From Anaerolinea sp. (GTDB taxonomy: Bacteria > Chloroflexota > Anaerolineae > Anaerolineales > Villigracilaceae), in contig DYNS01000139.1 in the NCBI GenBank assembly GCA_020720965.1, positions 1-7,586 of the forward strand: a stretch of DNA of 7,586 bases, in the 5' to 3' direction. Numbering within the stretch: the stretch's first letter is position 1; each line of letters starts with the position of its first letter. The notes beneath the pieces are model-generated. The model was given only the letters and a program-made list of their open reading frames with translations, was not told where the DNA came from and searched no databases. Below, in pieces: positions 5,695 through 7,586 of this stretch. The position numbers and the translations under genes were made by a program.

Positions 5695-6822
5695 CTACAC
5701 TTTTTCCAATTCCACACCCATTTCAACCAGCGTTTCAGCGATGGCTGTCATCAAAGCGCGCACGTCAGCGCTGTTCAGCCGCCCAACATGGCCAATGCGG
5801 AAACAATCGGCGTGGCTGAGTTTTCCGGGGTAAATGACGTGGCCTTTGGCGCTCAAGCGCTCGTAGAAATTCTGGAAACTGAAATTGGGATGGTTGGGAT
5901 AATAGAATGATGTGATGATGTAACCGCGCTGGCTGGCCTCGATGTAAGGTCGGAAGCCCATCTTTTGCATGGCGGTCAGGGTGATGTCGTAATTGAGCCA
6001 ATAACGCTGGCCGCGCGATAGCACCCCGCCTTCCCATTCGAGTTCGCGCAGGGCCTGCTGGAAGGCCAGGAGGGCATGGGTGGGCGGCGTAAAGCGGAAC
6101 TGGCCGTCGCCTTCCAACCCTTCCCACTGCGCCAGCAGGTCGAGGCTGAGGGTGCGGGCATAACCACGCGTGGCTTTGAGCGCTGCAGTGCGGGCGAGAA
6201 CGAACGAAAAACCGGGCACACCCTCGATGCACTTGTTGGCCGAGGAAACCAGGTAATCGATGCCGCATGCGGCCAAGTCGATGGGATACGCGCCAAAACT
6301 GCTCATCGCATCGACGATGTAGGTGCAGTGATGGCGCCTGACAATTTCGCCGTAAGTTTCGATGGGATTAATGATGCCGGTGGTGGTTTCACAGTGTACC
6401 ACTGCCACATGAGTTATCGCCGGGTCGCCATCCAGAGCTGTTTCAAGCATCTCCGGGGCTGGGATGGTATTTTCTTCAAAGCGCAGAGCCAGGGTGGAGA
6501 TGCGGTGGACTGCCGCGATTTTGAGCATCCGCTCACCATAGGCGCCGTTGACCAGCACCAGTAGTTTGCCCTCGGGCGGGATGACCGACGAGAGCGTGGC
6601 TTCGATGCCAAAGGTGCCGCTGCCCTGCACCAGGACGGCGGTGTATTCATCCGAGCCGCCGCCCAGTGCCACCAGGCGCTGGCGAATATCTTTGACCGTG
6701 TTGATGAATTCAGTATCGCGGGAGCCCAGGTCGCGCAGCATGGCTTGTTTGGTGGTCAGGCTGGTGGTCAGTGGACCGGGGGTGAACAGGGCTTTATCTT
6801 TCCAGGGAGAGAGGGTGGACAT
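5695..6822 (-). CDS. phnW: 2-aminoethylphosphonate:pyruvate transaminase
   Basis: This encodes 375 residues, close to the family norm. PhnW is a cytoplasmic PLP enzyme of the class V aminotransferase group that moves the amino group of 2-aminoethylphosphonate to pyruvate, giving phosphonoacetaldehyde and alanine. Visible hallmarks are the N-terminal Phe-Thr-Pro-Gly-Pro-Leu-Thr-Thr (13-20), Gln-Gly-Ser-Gly-Thr-Phe (66-71), Cys-Glu-Thr-Thr-Thr-Gly (144-149), the PLP-binding Asp171 in Val-Asp-Ala-Met-Ser-Ser-Phe-Gly, and the Schiff-base lysine Lys197 in Ser-Ser-Ala-Asn-Lys-Cys-Ile-Glu-Gly. The C-terminal Phe-Arg-Ile-Gly-His-Val-Gly is also typical. The ATG at 6822 has GGAG (6832-6829) six bases upstream. 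It follows the ABC ATPase gene by 12 bp and precedes phnX by 8 bp, so uptake and breakdown are organised as one operon. The adjacent phnX rules out most other class V aminotransferase roles. Confidence 0.96.
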   Translation of the reverse strand: MSTLSPWKDKALFTPGPLTTSLTTKQAMLRDLGSRDTEFINTVKDIRQRLVALGGGSDEYTAVLVQGSGTFGIEATLSSVIPPEGKLLVLVNGAYGERMLKIAAVHRISTLALRFEENTIPAPEMLETALDGDPAITHVAVVHCETTTGIINPIETYGEIVRRHHCTYIVDAMSSFGAYPIDLAACGIDYLVSSANKCIEGVPGFSFVLARTAALKATRGYARTLSLDLLAQWEGLEGDGQFRFTPPTHALLAFQQALRELEWEGGVLSRGQRYWLNYDITLTAMQKMGFRPYIEASQRGYIITSFYYPNHPNFSFQNFYERLSAKGHVIYPGKLSHADCFRIGHVGRLNSADVRALMTAIAETLVEMGVELEKV

Positions 6823-6834
6823 ATTGCACTCCAG

Positions 6835-7586
6835 TTAGAGCAACCAGCAGGCATCCACCGGGAAAGTCACCTGGAATGACTCGCCGACAGCGGGAAATTT
6901 GAGTTTCCGTTCGTTGAACAAATCCATCGAGAGCGGATGACCTTCCACCTGCACCCGTACCCGTACAATTGAACCGAGATAAGTGACCGATTCGACCTGC
7001 CCGGTCAGGTTGTTCGCACCCTCGCTGTAACCCGGATTCAACTCCTCGGGGCGGACTGCCAACCGCATCTGGTGGCCGTTTAAGCGGTCAAACTTCCCGG
7101 CATGGATAATCTGCTGCCCCAGCCGCACCACGCCCTCGCTCGGTTTAACAATTTCCACCGGCAACAGGTTGATTTGTCCCACAAACTGGGCGACAAACTC
7201 GGTGGCAGGGAAGTTGTAGATTTCGTTGGGGGTGCCGACCTGTTCCATTTTGCCCTGACTCATCACCACAATCCGGTCGGAGAGCGAGAGCGCTTCCTCC
7301 TGGTCGTGGGTGACGTAAATGGTGGTGATGCCCAATTTCTGTTGGATGCGGCGAATTTCCTGGCGCAACTCCACGCGGATTTTGGCATCGAGGGCCGAAA
7401 GCGGCTCATCGAGCAGCAAGACTTGCGGCTGGAAAGCCAGCGCCCGGGCAAGCGCAACGCGCTGCTGCTGTCCGCCGGAGAGCTGGTAGGGGTAGCGGGC
7501 GGCGAATTTCTCCATTTGGATGAGCGCCAGCATTTCAGTCACTCGCGCATCGATTTCAGCTTTGGGCTTCCCTGCGATTTTTAAGC
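6835..7586 (-). CDS. ABC transporter ATP-binding protein (PotA/PhnT-like), 5' end outside window
   Basis: The frame is open to the right edge, so the start and the Walker A motif lie outside; the GTG at 7542 is internal. About 250 residues are visible. In order they hold the signature Leu-Ser-Gly-Gly-Gln-Gln-Gln-Arg (from 7482), Walker B Leu-Leu-Leu-Asp-Glu-Pro with the D-loop Ser-Ala-Leu-Asp (Asp at about 7410), and the H-loop Val-Thr-His-Asp (His at about 7308). After about 7200 comes a C-terminal TOBE-like domain with Leu-Ala-Val-Arg-Pro-Glu-Glu and a Tyr-Leu-Gly-Ser strand. This architecture is that of importers for spermidine, iron(III), sugars, glycerol-3-phosphate or 2-aminoethylphosphonate. 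Its position 12 bp before phnW suggests a PhnT-like role, powering 2-aminoethylphosphonate uptake at the inner face of the membrane. Substrate is inferred from context only; permease and binding-protein genes are not in the window and are expected upstream, beyond the right edge. Confidence 0.9.
   Translation of the reverse strand, partial: LKIAGKPKAEIDARVTEMLALIQMEKFAARYPYQLSGGQQQRVALARALAFQPQVLLLDEPLSALDAKIRVELRQEIRRIQQKLGITTIYVTHDQEEALSLSDRIVVMSQGKMEQVGTPNEIYNFPATEFVAQFVGQINLLPVEIVKPSEGVVRLGQQIIHAGKFDRLNGHQMRLAVRPEELNPGYSEGANNLTGQVESVTYLGSIVRVRVQVEGHPLSMDLFNERKLKFPAVGESFQVTFPVDACWLL

Noticed and set aside
5765..6268. Open - strand frame of 167 codons
   Set aside because: Same strand as phnW but in another frame and entirely inside it; Arg/Pro/His-rich translation typical of a shadow frame.
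6076..6564. Open + strand frame of 162 codons
   Set aside because: Antisense to the middle of phnW, a strongly conserved gene; explained by G/C-rich codon structure.
7102..7584. Open + strand frame of 160 codons
   Set aside because: Antisense to the ABC ATPase gene, whose motifs are intact in the opposite direction.

Overview
The window looks like part of a chromosome from a monoderm-type bacterium of the Chloroflexota, most likely Anaerolineae. This is inferred from the style of its proteins: short lipoproteins with Thr/Pro/Ser-rich stalks leading into an SH3-like domain with an Asn-Cys-Arg-Thr-Gly-Pro-Gly core, a DUF418 membrane protein, a long-form chromate transporter and a compact phosphonate operon. 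No 16S or other phylogenetic marker is present, so the assignment is tentative. There are no RNA genes, insertion sequences or CRISPR arrays, and coding density is very high.

Left part (1-2270, + strand): the 3' portion of a DUF418/YeiB-like membrane protein gene, cut by the window edge, followed after a short gap by a two-domain chromate (CHR) family transporter. The two are probably co-transcribed. A 190-bp AT-richer intergenic stretch follows, with a short perfect inverted repeat near its end.

Middle part (2461-4171, + strand): three closely packed genes. They encode a lipoprotein with an SH3b-like and an FN3-like domain, a small antibiotic-biosynthesis-monooxygenase (ABM) type dimeric alpha/beta-barrel protein, and a cysteine-rich lipoprotein. 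The last two overlap by four bases (ATGA). The cysteine-rich lipoprotein carries a clear internal duplication in which five cysteines recur with identical spacing 72 residues apart. This is the least ordinary protein in the window.

Right part (4174-7586, - strand, read right to left): a phosphonate-use operon. A PotA/PhnT-like ABC transporter ATPase (5' end outside the window) is followed by phnW (2-aminoethylphosphonate:pyruvate transaminase), phnX (phosphonoacetaldehyde hydrolase) and a HAD subfamily IB phosphatase-like gene, with gaps of 12, 8 and 13 bp. Together PhnW and PhnX would convert 2-aminoethylphosphonate plus pyruvate to alanine, acetaldehyde and phosphate. The ATPase would power uptake, probably with permease and binding-protein genes lying beyond the right edge. 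The HAD-IB enzyme is an unexplained tail gene. The + and - operons meet tail to tail with only two bases between their stop codons.
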